A stretch of DNA of 64,000 nucleotides from assembly GCA_016196925.1 (NCBI GenBank), contig JACPWS010000003.1:26944-90943 (forward strand). The letters run 5' to 3'. The notes beneath the pieces were generated by a model. It ran no database searches. It saw nothing but the letters and a program-made list of their open reading frames with translations, and was not told the origin of the DNA. Every line of letters begins with the position of its first letter. Position 1 is the stretch's first letter. This DNA comes from Burkholderiales bacterium. Its GTDB lineage: Bacteria; Pseudomonadota; Gammaproteobacteria; Burkholderiales; Burkholderiaceae_D. The translations under genes were made by a program, and so were the position numbers. Below, one piece after another: positions 1-7,321 of the stretch.

Positions 1-282
1 CGCGAGCGAGAGCTCGGTTTCGCGCGCCGCCTGCGCGCCTTGCTGCCGGCGTTGGGACAGACCCAGGGTGGGCGGCGCCGCCAGCCGGTTTTGCGCCGCC
101 GCCTGTCCGGCTTGCATTTCGGCGCGCCGCGCCGTCAGCGTGCGGCCTTCCGGCCAGCGTTGCCAGGCCGCTTCCAGCGCCGCGCTTAAGCCGGGCGCGC
201 CGGCGTGTGCCGGCGCGCCGGCGGCGCCCAGCAACAGGAGGCCGAACACGGCGCTCCGGTAAGACAAGAGTGAGGTAAGCAT
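1..282 (-). CDS. CzcC-like outer-membrane efflux protein, N-terminal part (runs off the left edge)
   Basis: The reading frame opens at an ATG (rc of 280-282) behind a GGAG-type ribosome site and stays open to the window edge, giving about 94 residues. It begins with a hydrophobic signal-peptide stretch (LLLLGAAGAPAHA), followed by an Ala/Arg-rich helix (ALEAAWQRWPEGR) typical of the N-terminus of TolC/CzcC-type outer-membrane factors of heavy-metal RND pumps. It lies 96 bp downstream of a His-rich CzcI-like gene on the same strand, which is the usual czcI-czcC order. The function (outer-membrane channel of a tripartite metal efflux pump) is inferred from this N-terminus and the neighbour; most of the protein is not visible. 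Confidence 0.7.
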   Translation of the reverse strand, partial: MLTSLLSYRSAVFGLLLLGAAGAPAHAGAPGLSAALEAAWQRWPEGRTLTARRAEMQAGQAAAQNRLAAPPTLGLSQRRQQGAQAARETELSLA

Positions 283-378
283 CGCTTCTCCATTTGATAT
301 TCGGACAAATGGCCGCGGGAAAACGCCGGCCGCGTCGGTAGCGACGCAGCGAGTGAGAATGGCTTGAGCCCCGGCGGT

Positions 379-732
379 TTAGCCGGGTAAGGCAGGCGGG
401 CGCTGCGGGCGCTCGGGGATAGGGTCGGGAAGGAATTGCTGCCAGTCCGAAAGCAGCAGTGTCAGCGGCGCGGCTGGGTTTTGCGGCAATGCGGCCGACG
501 GCAACAGCGCCGTATGCTGGCAGGCGCAATGACCGGAAACGTGCTGGGCCGATTCATCGGAATCGTCGTAATGGCTGCTGCCGTCTGCATGGTGGTGATG
601 CAGCTTGCCATCGGCGTGATCCTGCAGGTGGACCGCGCCGAGCGCGCTGCCGGCGGCCGGCCAGCTCGCCTGCATGGCAAAGCCATGCAAGGGCAACAGC
701 AGCAACAGGAAGAGGCAGAGCAGGCGGCGCAC
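379..732 (-). CDS. CzcI-like small periplasmic His-rich metal-response protein
   Basis: A 117-residue protein starting MRRLLCLFLLLLLPLHGFA, a clear signal peptide. The mature part carries a metal-binding-looking cluster (DGKLHHHHADGSSHYDD) and CACQH, then a C-terminus ending in a Pro/Arg-rich PERPQRPP tail. This size and layout match the CzcI family, the small regulatory or accessory protein encoded first in czc cobalt-zinc-cadmium operons. The next gene on the strand is the CzcC-like outer-membrane protein. What CzcI does biochemically is not well settled, so only a role in metal homeostasis is claimed here. Confidence 0.68.
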   Translation of the reverse strand: MRRLLCLFLLLLLPLHGFAMQASWPAAGSALGAVHLQDHADGKLHHHHADGSSHYDDSDESAQHVSGHCACQHTALLPSAALPQNPAAPLTLLLSDWQQFLPDPIPERPQRPPALPG

Positions 733-761
733 GTTAGAGCTGGTCAGGGGAGAATGGGGGC

Positions 762-788
762 ATTATAACAAGTTGTAGCGCTACCCAA
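762..788 (-). promoter_or_regulatory. Candidate promoter of the czcI-like operon with a palindrome in its spacer
   Basis: Read on the minus strand, a consensus TATAAT (rc of 762-767) lies 29 bp before the czcI-like start. A poor -35 (TTGGGT, rc of 783-788) sits 15 bp upstream of it. The spacer contains a perfect 10-bp palindrome GTAGCGCTAC (775-784), a plausible operator for a metal-sensing regulator. The -10 is convincing; the -35 and the operator are guesses. Confidence 0.4.
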
Positions 789-957
789 TAGCCGGCACGC
801 GGCACGCGCAGTGCGTGCTTGCGGTAACGGTATTTTTTAATAAAAATTACCGGCGCCTGAATGCATGGAGCAACAAAAAAATTGGATAAAATGCCCACGA
901 CTCGCTGGCTTCACGGCGCAGCAACTTCGTACTTTGCTTACCACCAGGAAAAATACC

Positions 958-1749
958 ATGGCTATGGACGTAATTGACTACCAGATTTTTGGCGACGACA
1001 TGCAGTTTGTTGAAATCGAACTCGATCCGCGCGAAGCGGTCGTCGGCGAGGCCGGCACCATGTTTTACATGGAAGACGAGATCCAGATGGAAACCGTGTT
1101 CGGCGACGGTTCGGCCGGACAGAGCGGCTTGCTCGGCAAATTGCTGGGCGCCGGCAAGCGTCTGGTGACCGGCGAATCGCTGTTTACCACCGTGTTCATG
1201 AACGGCGGCCGCGGCCGGCGCAAGGTGGCGTTCGGGGCCGCCTATCCGGGAAAAATCATTCCCATGCATTTAGGTGAGATGGGCGGCACTTTGCTGTGCC
1301 AGAAAGATGCTTTCCTGTGCGCCGCGAAAGGCGTTTCTCTGGGAATCGCGTTTCAGAAAAAACTCGGCGCCGGTTTCTTCGGCGGCGAAGGCTTCATCTT
1401 GCAAAAACTCGAAGGCGATGGTCTGGCCTTCATCCACGCCGGCGGCGCGATCATAGAAAAGACCTTACAGCCCGGCGAAACGCTGCGCGTCGATACCGGT
1501 TGCGTGGTGGCGTTCACCAGCCAGATCGATTTCGATATCCAGTTCGTCGGCAGCGTCAAGACTGCCTTGTTCGGCGGCGAAGGCATGTTCTTCGCCACGT
1601 TGCGCGGTCCGGGCCAGGTCTGGCTGCAGTCGCTGCCGCTGGCCCGCCTGGCGAACCGCATCGTCGGCGCCTCCAAGATCGGCGGTAGCAAGGGCGGCGA
1701 GCAAGGCTCGGTGCTGGGCGGCCTCGGCAACCTGTTTGAAGAGGAATGA
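958..1749 (+). CDS. AIM24/TIGR00266-family protein
   Basis: A 263-residue protein that I recognise as the AIM24 (DUF124, TIGR00266) family by its opening ([18 protein letters not shown]), the motif [10 protein letters not shown] near residue 30, the Gly-rich middle ([20 protein letters not shown]) and the C-terminal [14 protein letters not shown]. The family forms a beta-barrel-like fold and has no established bacterial function. The ATG at 958 was chosen because AGGAAAAATACC precedes it and the family start aligns there; an earlier in-frame ATG at 865 would add an unlikely extension. There is no signal peptide. It ends 12 bp from the convergent binding-protein gene. Confidence 0.85.
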   Translation: MAMDVIDYQIFGDDMQFVEIELDPREAVVGEAGTMFYMEDEIQMETVFGDGSAGQSGLLGKLLGAGKRLVTGESLFTTVFMNGGRGRRKVAFGAAYPGKIIPMHLGEMGGTLLCQKDAFLCAAKGVSLGIAFQKKLGAGFFGGEGFILQKLEGDGLAFIHAGGAIIEKTLQPGETLRVDTGCVVAFTSQIDFDIQFVGSVKTALFGGEGMFFATLRGPGQVWLQSLPLARLANRIVGASKIGGSKGGEQGSVLGGLGNLFEEE

Positions 1750-1761
1750 GACGAAGCCGCG

Positions 1762-2502
1762 TTAAGGCTGTTTTGCCGCGGCGAGTATGCGGGCCAGCGC
1801 GGCATTGATGCTGCGCATGGTCGCCGGGGCGACATCCTTGCTGCAGACGATATAACGGTTCAAGCCCTTGGGCATGTCGCTCAGGCGCAATTCGACGATC
1901 TCGCGCATGTTGCCGTTCTTGCCGTGCAGGTAAGTCCAATCGTCGGTGTCGATAAACATGTAGTCGGCGCGCCTGGCCTGCACCATGCGCGCCATGACCA
2001 TGGGCGCGACGGCATCGCGCTCGATGTGGTTGCGCGCTTGCCCGATCAGCGCATCGAGTTCCGGGCCGTAGGAGACGTTGTCGACCAGGCCCAGGGTCAG
2101 GCTGGGATCGGCCAACAGGCTCAGCAGCGATTTGTGTTGCGCGATTCTGGCTTGCGCGGCGATATTGAGCAGCACCGTATGCGGCGGATCGGTATGGAAG
2201 ACGGCGCTGTATTGGGCGATCTTTTCCCGCTCGGCCAGATGGTACCAGCCGATAGAACAATAATTCGCGGTACCGCCCGAAAAATTGGCCCAGATGCGCT
2301 TGGCCGGTTCTTCGACAAAGCGAACCGGAACGTTCGCTTCGGCAAAGACTCGCCTGGCGCGCTCGAGCAGCAAACCCTTTTCTTCGCCGTTTTCCAGGTA
2401 TTGCAGCGGCGGTTTGTTGCGCCAGGCAACGGTCAGCGGCGCCGGCGCAGCGCCGGCGATTTGGCAAGAGAGTAAAACGATCAGTAGCAGATATTTGTCC
2501 AT
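1762..2502 (-). CDS. Periplasmic substrate-binding protein, amino-acid (SBP_bac_3) type
   Basis: 246 residues with a signal peptide (MDKYLLLIVLLSCQIAGA) followed by a family-3 binding-protein fold: LTVAWRNKPPLQYLENGEEKGLLLERARRVF at the start of lobe 1, and later the lobe-2 segment with DNVSYGPELDALIG. Proteins of this kind bind amino acids or act as ligand-sensing partners; this one is an orphan with no permease or ATPase beside it, so the ligand is unknown. The ATG at 2502 was preferred to an in-frame TTG at 2514 because the hydrophobic signal starts directly after it. Confidence 0.7.
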   Translation of the reverse strand: MDKYLLLIVLLSCQIAGAAPAPLTVAWRNKPPLQYLENGEEKGLLLERARRVFAEANVPVRFVEEPAKRIWANFSGGTANYCSIGWYHLAEREKIAQYSAVFHTDPPHTVLLNIAAQARIAQHKSLLSLLADPSLTLGLVDNVSYGPELDALIGQARNHIERDAVAPMVMARMVQARRADYMFIDTDDWTYLHGKNGNMREIVELRLSDMPKGLNRYIVCSKDVAPATMRSINAALARILAAAKQP

Positions 2503-2625
2503 GGCCGCTGTCAAAATCAGACTTGTTACTTTCCGGACGACGATGGGTCAAGCTTGCGCGATTTCTATCGTTACGTCCACTTCAATTGCAGAAAATTTCC
2601 TGTGAAATTCAGTTGTAAGCTTCAT

Positions 2626-2653
2626 TTGCGCTTTGCTCCAAATTTGCTATAAC
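2626..2653 (+). promoter_or_regulatory. Promoter of first paralogous membrane-protein gene
   Basis: TTGCGC (2626-2631) and TATAAC (2648-2653) are separated by 16 bp. The same TTGCTATAAC core with a 16-bp spacer recurs before the second paralogue (3432-3459), which supports both as real promoters. Confidence 0.6.
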
Positions 2654-2662
2654 GAAATAGCA

Positions 2663-2773
2663 GGCAGTTGCGTATACCGTCGTTGTTCCGGTTCCGGATT
2701 GGCGATGCTTGCTGTCTATCCCCTGACCGTTCGCCGGTCACCGCGATTCCGCGAATATGTGTGCGCAACTGCC
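2663..2773 (+). promoter_or_regulatory. Structured 5' leader closed by a 10-bp stem, upstream of first paralogue
   Basis: GGCAGTTGCG (2663-2672) is perfectly complementary to CGCAACTGCC (2764-2773). Between them lie at least two smaller hairpins: TGACCG/CGGTCA (2724-2729 with 2735-2740) and CGCG/CGCG (2742-2745 with 2750-2753). The structure begins about 10 nt after the -10 box and ends 35 nt before the ATG, so it fills most of the untranslated leader. A related closing stem occurs in the leader of the downstream paralogue. No known riboswitch class was recognised. Confidence 0.5.
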
Positions 2774-2808
2774 TCAAGGGTACTGTTATCCAACCCAAGG
2801 AGGTCATC

Positions 2809-3321
2809 ATGAGACGCAGACTTTATTTCATGTTGCCTGACGTTCCCAGCGCCAGGTCTATGCTGGATGAGTTATTGCTCGCACGCATAGACGAGCGGCA
2901 CATGCATTTTTGTGCGAAGGAAGGCGCGCTGCCGGCCGATATGCCGGAAGCGAATTTTTTACAGAAAACCGATCTTGTCCATGGAGCGGAAATCGGTATG
3001 TTGATCGGCGGCCTTTCCGGTTTGCTGGCAGGCAGCCTGTTGCTGATCTTCCCGCCGGAAGGCATAGAGTTGCGCATGCTGGCTTTGCTGGTGTCCGGTA
3101 TCGGCGGTGCCCTGTTCGGTACCTGGGCGTCCGGCATGGCGGCGGCAGCGATACCGAGTTCCCGCCTGAAACCGTTCAACGAGCGCATCGAGCGCGGTCA
3201 GGTTTTGTTGATGGTCGATGTGCCTTTCCGCCGGGTCTCTGAAATCGAGGCCATGATCGCCAAGCGCCATCCCGAAGTCAGTTTCGGCGGCGTGGAACCG
3301 CATATCCCGGCTTTCCCATAA
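2809..3321 (+). CDS. Small membrane protein, tandem paralogue 1 (DUF1269-like)
   Basis: 170 residues starting at an ATG with an excellent ribosome site (AAGGAGGTCATC). The N-terminal part is soluble (RRLYFMLPDVPSARSMLDE) and is followed by two Gly-rich membrane segments (about residues 60-83 and 88-112), then a soluble tail with QVLLMVDVPFRRVSEIE and IAKRHPEV. This soluble-TM hairpin-soluble layout resembles DUF1269-type membrane proteins, sometimes linked to stress, but the match is from memory. The next gene encodes a same-length protein sharing well over half its residues, so this is a tandem duplication. Function unknown. Confidence 0.75.
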   Translation: MRRRLYFMLPDVPSARSMLDELLLARIDERHMHFCAKEGALPADMPEANFLQKTDLVHGAEIGMLIGGLSGLLAGSLLLIFPPEGIELRMLALLVSGIGGALFGTWASGMAAAAIPSSRLKPFNERIERGQVLLMVDVPFRRVSEIEAMIAKRHPEVSFGGVEPHIPAFP

Positions 3322-3339
3322 GGCGGGACTCTCTGCAAC

Positions 3340-3375
3340 ATGCCGGCCGCTCGCGCTGCCGGCATTTTTTTATTT
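3340..3375 (+). terminator. Rho-independent terminator after paralogue 1
   Basis: ATGCCGGC (3340-3347) pairs with GCCGGCAT (3358-3365) and is followed by a long T-rich run. It lies 18 bp after the stop codon, so the two paralogues are separate transcription units despite being adjacent. Confidence 0.85.
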
Positions 3376-3431
3376 TGATTGCGCCGTTTTTGCATGGCAA
3401 TCGGCGCGCGGCGTCTCATAGCTTAGCGTGT

Positions 3432-3459
3432 TTGTATATCGCCGGGAACTTGCTATAAC
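3432..3459 (+). promoter_or_regulatory. Promoter of second paralogous membrane-protein gene
   Basis: TTGTAT (3432-3437), a 16-bp spacer and TATAAC (3454-3459), with the same TTGCTATAAC core as the promoter at 2626-2653. Confidence 0.6.
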
Positions 3460-3506
3460 TAAGTAAAGGGCTGCAATGCCGTAGCGTGGATTGCGGTTCC
3501 CCGGGA

Positions 3507-3592
3507 AGGCAGTCGCAGCTTCTGGCGCTGTTGCCTGAATCCGCAGTGCATAGGAGGCCGGTGCTTGCATCCGGCCGTTGCACGGACTGCCT
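3507..3592 (+). promoter_or_regulatory. Structured 5' leader closed by an 8-bp stem, upstream of second paralogue
   Basis: AGGCAGTC (3507-3514) is perfectly complementary to GACTGCCT (3585-3592), and an inner hairpin GGCCGG/CCGGCC (3556-3561 with 3571-3576) sits inside. The closing stem shares GGCAGT/ACTGCC with the leader at 2663-2773 and ends at almost the same distance from the start codon (33 against 35 nt). Confidence 0.45.
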
Positions 3593-3625
3593 GTCGTCCA
3601 TGGTCAGAGTGCGGAGGAGCTTATC

Positions 3626-4138
3626 ATGCGTTACAGACTGTATTTCATGTTGCCTGATGTCGCCAGCGCCAGAGCCATGTTGGACGAATTGTTGCTGGCC
3701 AGGATAGAAGAGCGCCGTATACGCTTCTGCGCAAAAGAGGGCAGTTTGCCTGCCGGGATGCCGGAAATTAATTCCATCCACAAAACCGACATGGTGCATG
3801 GCGTGGAAAGGGGCATTCTGGTCGGCGGCGTTTCCGGTTTAATTGCCGGCGGCTTGCTGTTTTTTTTCCCGCTCGATGTCATGTTATGGCGAGCGCTGGC
3901 GATGCTGGCCTTGGGCGTGGCCGGCGCCTTGATCGGTTCCTGGATCGACGGCAAGGCGGCGGCCACCATCCCCAATTCGCGGTTGCAGCCGTTCCGCGCC
4001 GGCATCGCCGACGGGCAGGTATTGCTGATGGTAGATGTGCCTTTCCGGCGCGTGACCGAGATCGAAGAGATGATCGCCAAACGTCATCCAGAAATACGTT
4101 GCGGCGGGATGGAACACCACATTCCGGTCTTGTCCTGA
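3626..4138 (+). CDS. Small membrane protein, tandem paralogue 2 (DUF1269-like)
   Basis: 170 residues, exactly the length of the preceding paralogue, behind a GGAGGAG ribosome site. It keeps the shared blocks YRLYFMLPDV, SARAMLDELLLARI, FCAKEG, QVLLMVDVPFRRV and IAKRHPEI, with a Gly-rich double membrane segment (about residues 58-110). The membrane segments have diverged more than the soluble ends, suggesting the soluble parts carry the conserved contact. It has its own promoter and structured leader. Function unknown; membrane-stress or envelope roles are only guesses. Confidence 0.75.
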   Translation: MRYRLYFMLPDVASARAMLDELLLARIEERRIRFCAKEGSLPAGMPEINSIHKTDMVHGVERGILVGGVSGLIAGGLLFFFPLDVMLWRALAMLALGVAGALIGSWIDGKAAATIPNSRLQPFRAGIADGQVLLMVDVPFRRVTEIEEMIAKRHPEIRCGGMEHHIPVLS

Positions 4139-4207
4139 TTTTTGCCAGGTAAACCCGGTGCTGTCGCCAAATCTGTTTACAATTGCTGGTTTTTAGGCAA
4201 TGTTTTC

Positions 4208-4945
4208 ATGATGACAGAAGCAGCACTGGAGTTGGTTGATCTGTGCAAAAATTTCGGCCGTCCGGCCGTCGACCACCTGAACTTGCGCGTCCGGCGCGGC
4301 GAGCTATATGCCTTGCTGGGGCCGAACGGCGCCGGTAAGACCACGACCTTGCGCATGGTGGCTGGCTTGTTGCTCCCCGATGGCGGCGCGATACGCGTAC
4401 TCGGCGCCGATCTGGCCGGCGATCCCGCCGCCGCTAAGCAAAAGCTGGCGTATCTGCCGGACGATCCCATGTTGTACAACAAACTCAAGCCCTTCGAGTA
4501 TCTGGAATTCGTCGCCGGCTTATGGGGCGTCGCTCCCGCCGTGGCCGAAGCGCGCGCGCGTGAATTGCTGGAATGGCTGGCTCTGGCGCAATACGCAGAC
4601 GAACTGACCGAAGGTTTTTCGCGCGGCATGAGACAAAAGCTGGCGCTGGCCGGGGCCCTGATCCACGACCCGGAATTGATCATCCTCGATGAACCGCTGA
4701 CCGGACTCGATGCGGCCGCGGCACGCCAGGTCAAGGATGTGTTGTTGCAACACGTGCAGCGCGGCGGCACCGTCATCCTCACCACCCATATCCTGGACGT
4801 GGCCGAACGCCTGGCCGAAAGGATAGGCATCATCCAGCACGGCAAGCTGATTGCCGAAGGCACGCTGGAAGAATTGCGCGGCCAGACCGGCGCCGGCGCG
4901 GCGACGCTGGAAGATGTGTTCCTGCAATTGACGGAGGCGGCATGA
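4208..4945 (+). CDS. ABC transporter ATP-binding protein
   Basis: 245 residues with a complete ATPase: Walker A GPNGAGKTTTLR near residue 36, signature FSRGMRQKLALAGAL near 139, Walker B LIILDEPLTGLD near 158, and the switch His in LTTHILDV. The short C-terminal tail is typical of CcmA/YhaQ-like exporters. The start at 4208 (ATGATG) fits family length; the in-frame ATG at 4142 overlaps the spacer and has no ribosome site. Its stop overlaps the permease start by 4 bp (ATGA), so the two are translationally coupled. Substrate unknown. Confidence 0.88.
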   Translation: MMTEAALELVDLCKNFGRPAVDHLNLRVRRGELYALLGPNGAGKTTTLRMVAGLLLPDGGAIRVLGADLAGDPAAAKQKLAYLPDDPMLYNKLKPFEYLEFVAGLWGVAPAVAEARARELLEWLALAQYADELTEGFSRGMRQKLALAGALIHDPELIILDEPLTGLDAAAARQVKDVLLQHVQRGGTVILTTHILDVAERLAERIGIIQHGKLIAEGTLEELRGQTGAGAATLEDVFLQLTEAA

Positions 4946-6492
4946 TGGCGCGCCTGTTTCGCTTCAAAGTGGGCAGCGCCGCCTGGCTGCTGCGCCATGA
5001 ATGCCGGCTGTTTTTTTATGACATGGGCGACGACAAGGGCGGCAAGCAACCGCAGCGCGGCATGCCTTACCCGGGCATGGCCCTGATCGCCTTCGTCCTG
5101 GCCGCGATCCATTTCGGCGTCTGGCAAGTCATGCATGGCTTGCCGCCGCTGCATGCAGAGCCGCCGGCCACGATACTGATGGGGGGCGGACTGGCGCTGG
5201 CGGTGGTGTTCAGCCTGATGCTGTCGCTGGCCCTGAACCGCAGCGTGAAAGCGCTGTTCGAGCGCGGCGACCTGGATCTGCTGTTGTCTTCGCCGATGTC
5301 TGCGCACACCATCTTCGGCGTGCGCCTGGCCGGCATCGTGTTCGGCGTGGCCCTGCTGTTTTTATTGTTCCTGACGCCGTTCGCCCACATCGGCTTGCTG
5401 CTCGGGCAGCCGCGCTGGCTGGGCGTCTATCCGGCGCTGATCGCGCTGGCCAGTCTGGCTTCGGCGCTGGCGATGTTGCTGACGCTAGTTCTGGTTCGCT
5501 GGCTGGGGTTGCGCCGCACCCGGACGGCGGCGCAGTTATTGGGCGCACTGAGCGGCGCCGCCTTATTCCTGGCGTCGCAATTGTTCGGCAATTTCGGCCA
5601 TGAGTGGCGCGTACTGGCCTTCGCTTACCTGCAACCGTGGTTTCAGGAGGGCGCGCCGTTCGGCCCCACTAGCCTGGTCTGGTTGCCGGCGCGCGCCGTA
5701 TTCGGCTCGCTGCCGGCCGGTCTGGTTTTGCTCGCCGCCAGCCTGGCTGCTTGCTGGCTGGTGGCGCGCTTTACCCACGATTTTTTTGTGCGCGGCGTGC
5801 AACAGGCCGGCGGCGTGAGCGGCGCCCCCATCGTCGCGGGCCGCCCGGCGGCGCTGCAATTCCGTTTCCGGGGCGGCGTCTGGCGCACTATCCTGTTCAA
5901 GGAATGGCGCCTGATCGCGCGCGATACGCAGCTGATTTCCCAGCTTGCACTGCAATTGCTGTATATGTTGCCGCTGTTTTTTGTGGTAATCAAAGGCCGG
6001 GCGATGTTGCCCGGCATGGCTGCCGGCATGAGCTTTCTGGCCGCCTCGCTGGCCGGTTCGCTGATCTGGATTATCGTGGCGGCCGAAGATGCGCCGGACT
6101 TGCTGCGGGCGGCGCCGCTCCGGCCGGCACGGATCACGCAAATCAAATTGCTGGCCGGCGTGTTGCCGGCGGCCGCCTTGATCGCGCCGGTATTGATCTG
6201 GCTGAGCCTGCACCAGACCTGGCTGGCTTTCTGCATGTCGCTGACTTGCCTGGCTGCGATGAGCAGCGCGGCCCTGATACAGCTGTGGCAAGGCAAGCCC
6301 GGCGTACGCAGCCAGTTCAATAAACGCGGACAGAGCCAGCTGAAGGCCGGCCTGATCGAAGCGCTCAGCAGTTTCAGCTGGGCCGGCACGCTGTATCTTG
6401 GTCAGCAAGGTCAAGTCTGGGGCTGGGCGACCCTGGCGACCGCCTTGGCGACGCTGGGCCTGGCGTGGCTCTTGCGCATAGAAAGCAGCTAG
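4942..6492 (+). CDS. ABC transporter permease, large multi-span exporter subunit
   Basis: 516 residues with about ten or more hydrophobic segments (for example near residues 45-62, 80-98, 128-150, 165-185, 250-272, 335-360, 400-430, 480-510) and a cytoplasmic N-terminus (AAWLLRHECRLFFYDMGDDK). It is coupled by a 4-bp overlap to the ATPase gene just before it and is the only membrane partner, so two copies would form the channel. It resembles the long ABC-2-type export permeases that work with CcmA-like ATPases. No substrate clue is visible in the surroundings. Confidence 0.8.
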   Translation: MMARLFRFKVGSAAWLLRHECRLFFYDMGDDKGGKQPQRGMPYPGMALIAFVLAAIHFGVWQVMHGLPPLHAEPPATILMGGGLALAVVFSLMLSLALNRSVKALFERGDLDLLLSSPMSAHTIFGVRLAGIVFGVALLFLLFLTPFAHIGLLLGQPRWLGVYPALIALASLASALAMLLTLVLVRWLGLRRTRTAAQLLGALSGAALFLASQLFGNFGHEWRVLAFAYLQPWFQEGAPFGPTSLVWLPARAVFGSLPAGLVLLAASLAACWLVARFTHDFFVRGVQQAGGVSGAPIVAGRPAALQFRFRGGVWRTILFKEWRLIARDTQLISQLALQLLYMLPLFFVVIKGRAMLPGMAAGMSFLAASLAGSLIWIIVAAEDAPDLLRAAPLRPARITQIKLLAGVLPAAALIAPVLIWLSLHQTWLAFCMSLTCLAAMSSAALIQLWQGKPGVRSQFNKRGQSQLKAGLIEALSSFSWAGTLYLGQQGQVWGWATLATALATLGLAWLLRIESS

Positions 6493-6715
6493 TGGTCTGC
6501 AATGACAGAACCGACAAAGCTGGTCTTCTCGCCCCCGGCGCGTTTGCTTGTTGTTGCCTTTGGATAACAGTGATGACGGATTTGCAAAAAAATCCTGATT
6601 TTTAGGCAAAAAACTTGCATGAGGCGGTAATTCGTACAAAAATGAAGTTTGGGTCTCCGGGCGTTTTTTTGCCTTGGGGCTAAGCTTCTCTTTTTCTGCC
6701 AGCGGAGCGTCTGCG

Positions 6716-7219
6716 ATGATGACCGTGCCTATCGTGATTGAATTCGAAGCATCGGGTTTCGGCAAGGGTAGTTACCCGATAGAAGTGGGCTTTTCTCAAA
6801 GACACGGGGAAGGCTGGTGTACGCTGATACGGCCGGAGCAGGATTGGCAGCAATGGGATAGTCAGACCGCCGCCCTGCATCATATCCCGCGCGAAGTCTT
6901 GATAGAGCGCGGTAAATCTCCCGTGCATGTCGCCGAACATTTAAACAGCACGCTCAACGGCCACACCGTCTATACCGATGGCTGGACGCACGATTATGTG
7001 TGGATGGCGCAACTGTACGACGTTGCAGAGAAAGTGCCGAGTTTCAAACTCGCGGATTTGCGCGAAATCATTTCTCCGGAGCAAGAGCGTCTCTGGTTCG
7101 CGACCAAAGTCAAGATATTGGAAGACTTGAGCGTCACCCGGCACCGCGCCAGCAGCGACGCCCGCGTACTGCAACTGACCTGGTTGCGTACTTACGATGC
7201 GACCCGCAGCTGGCATTGA
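6716..7219 (+). CDS. DEDDh exonuclease-fold protein
   Basis: 167 residues. IEFEASGFGKGSYPIEVGF at the start, an Asp in TDGWTHDYVW at mid-protein and RHRASSDARV near the C-terminus line up with the Exo I, II and III motifs of DEDDh 3'-5' exonucleases (DnaQ/RNase T-like). The first acidic position reads E instead of the usual D (E-F-E), which may weaken or alter metal binding. ATG 6716 was chosen (6719 is equally possible); upstream in-frame codons add only a low-complexity extension. No operon partner. Activity as a nuclease is inference. Confidence 0.7.
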   Translation: MMTVPIVIEFEASGFGKGSYPIEVGFSQRHGEGWCTLIRPEQDWQQWDSQTAALHHIPREVLIERGKSPVHVAEHLNSTLNGHTVYTDGWTHDYVWMAQLYDVAEKVPSFKLADLREIISPEQERLWFATKVKILEDLSVTRHRASSDARVLQLTWLRTYDATRSWH

Positions 7220-7321
7220 GCGTCATCAAAAACACCGATCGCTCCCGGCCTGACGCCGGGCGGGGTAACGCATGCGGCGCCAATTGCGCCCGCAGATGCT
7301 GAAAAATAACCGGAGATCCGC

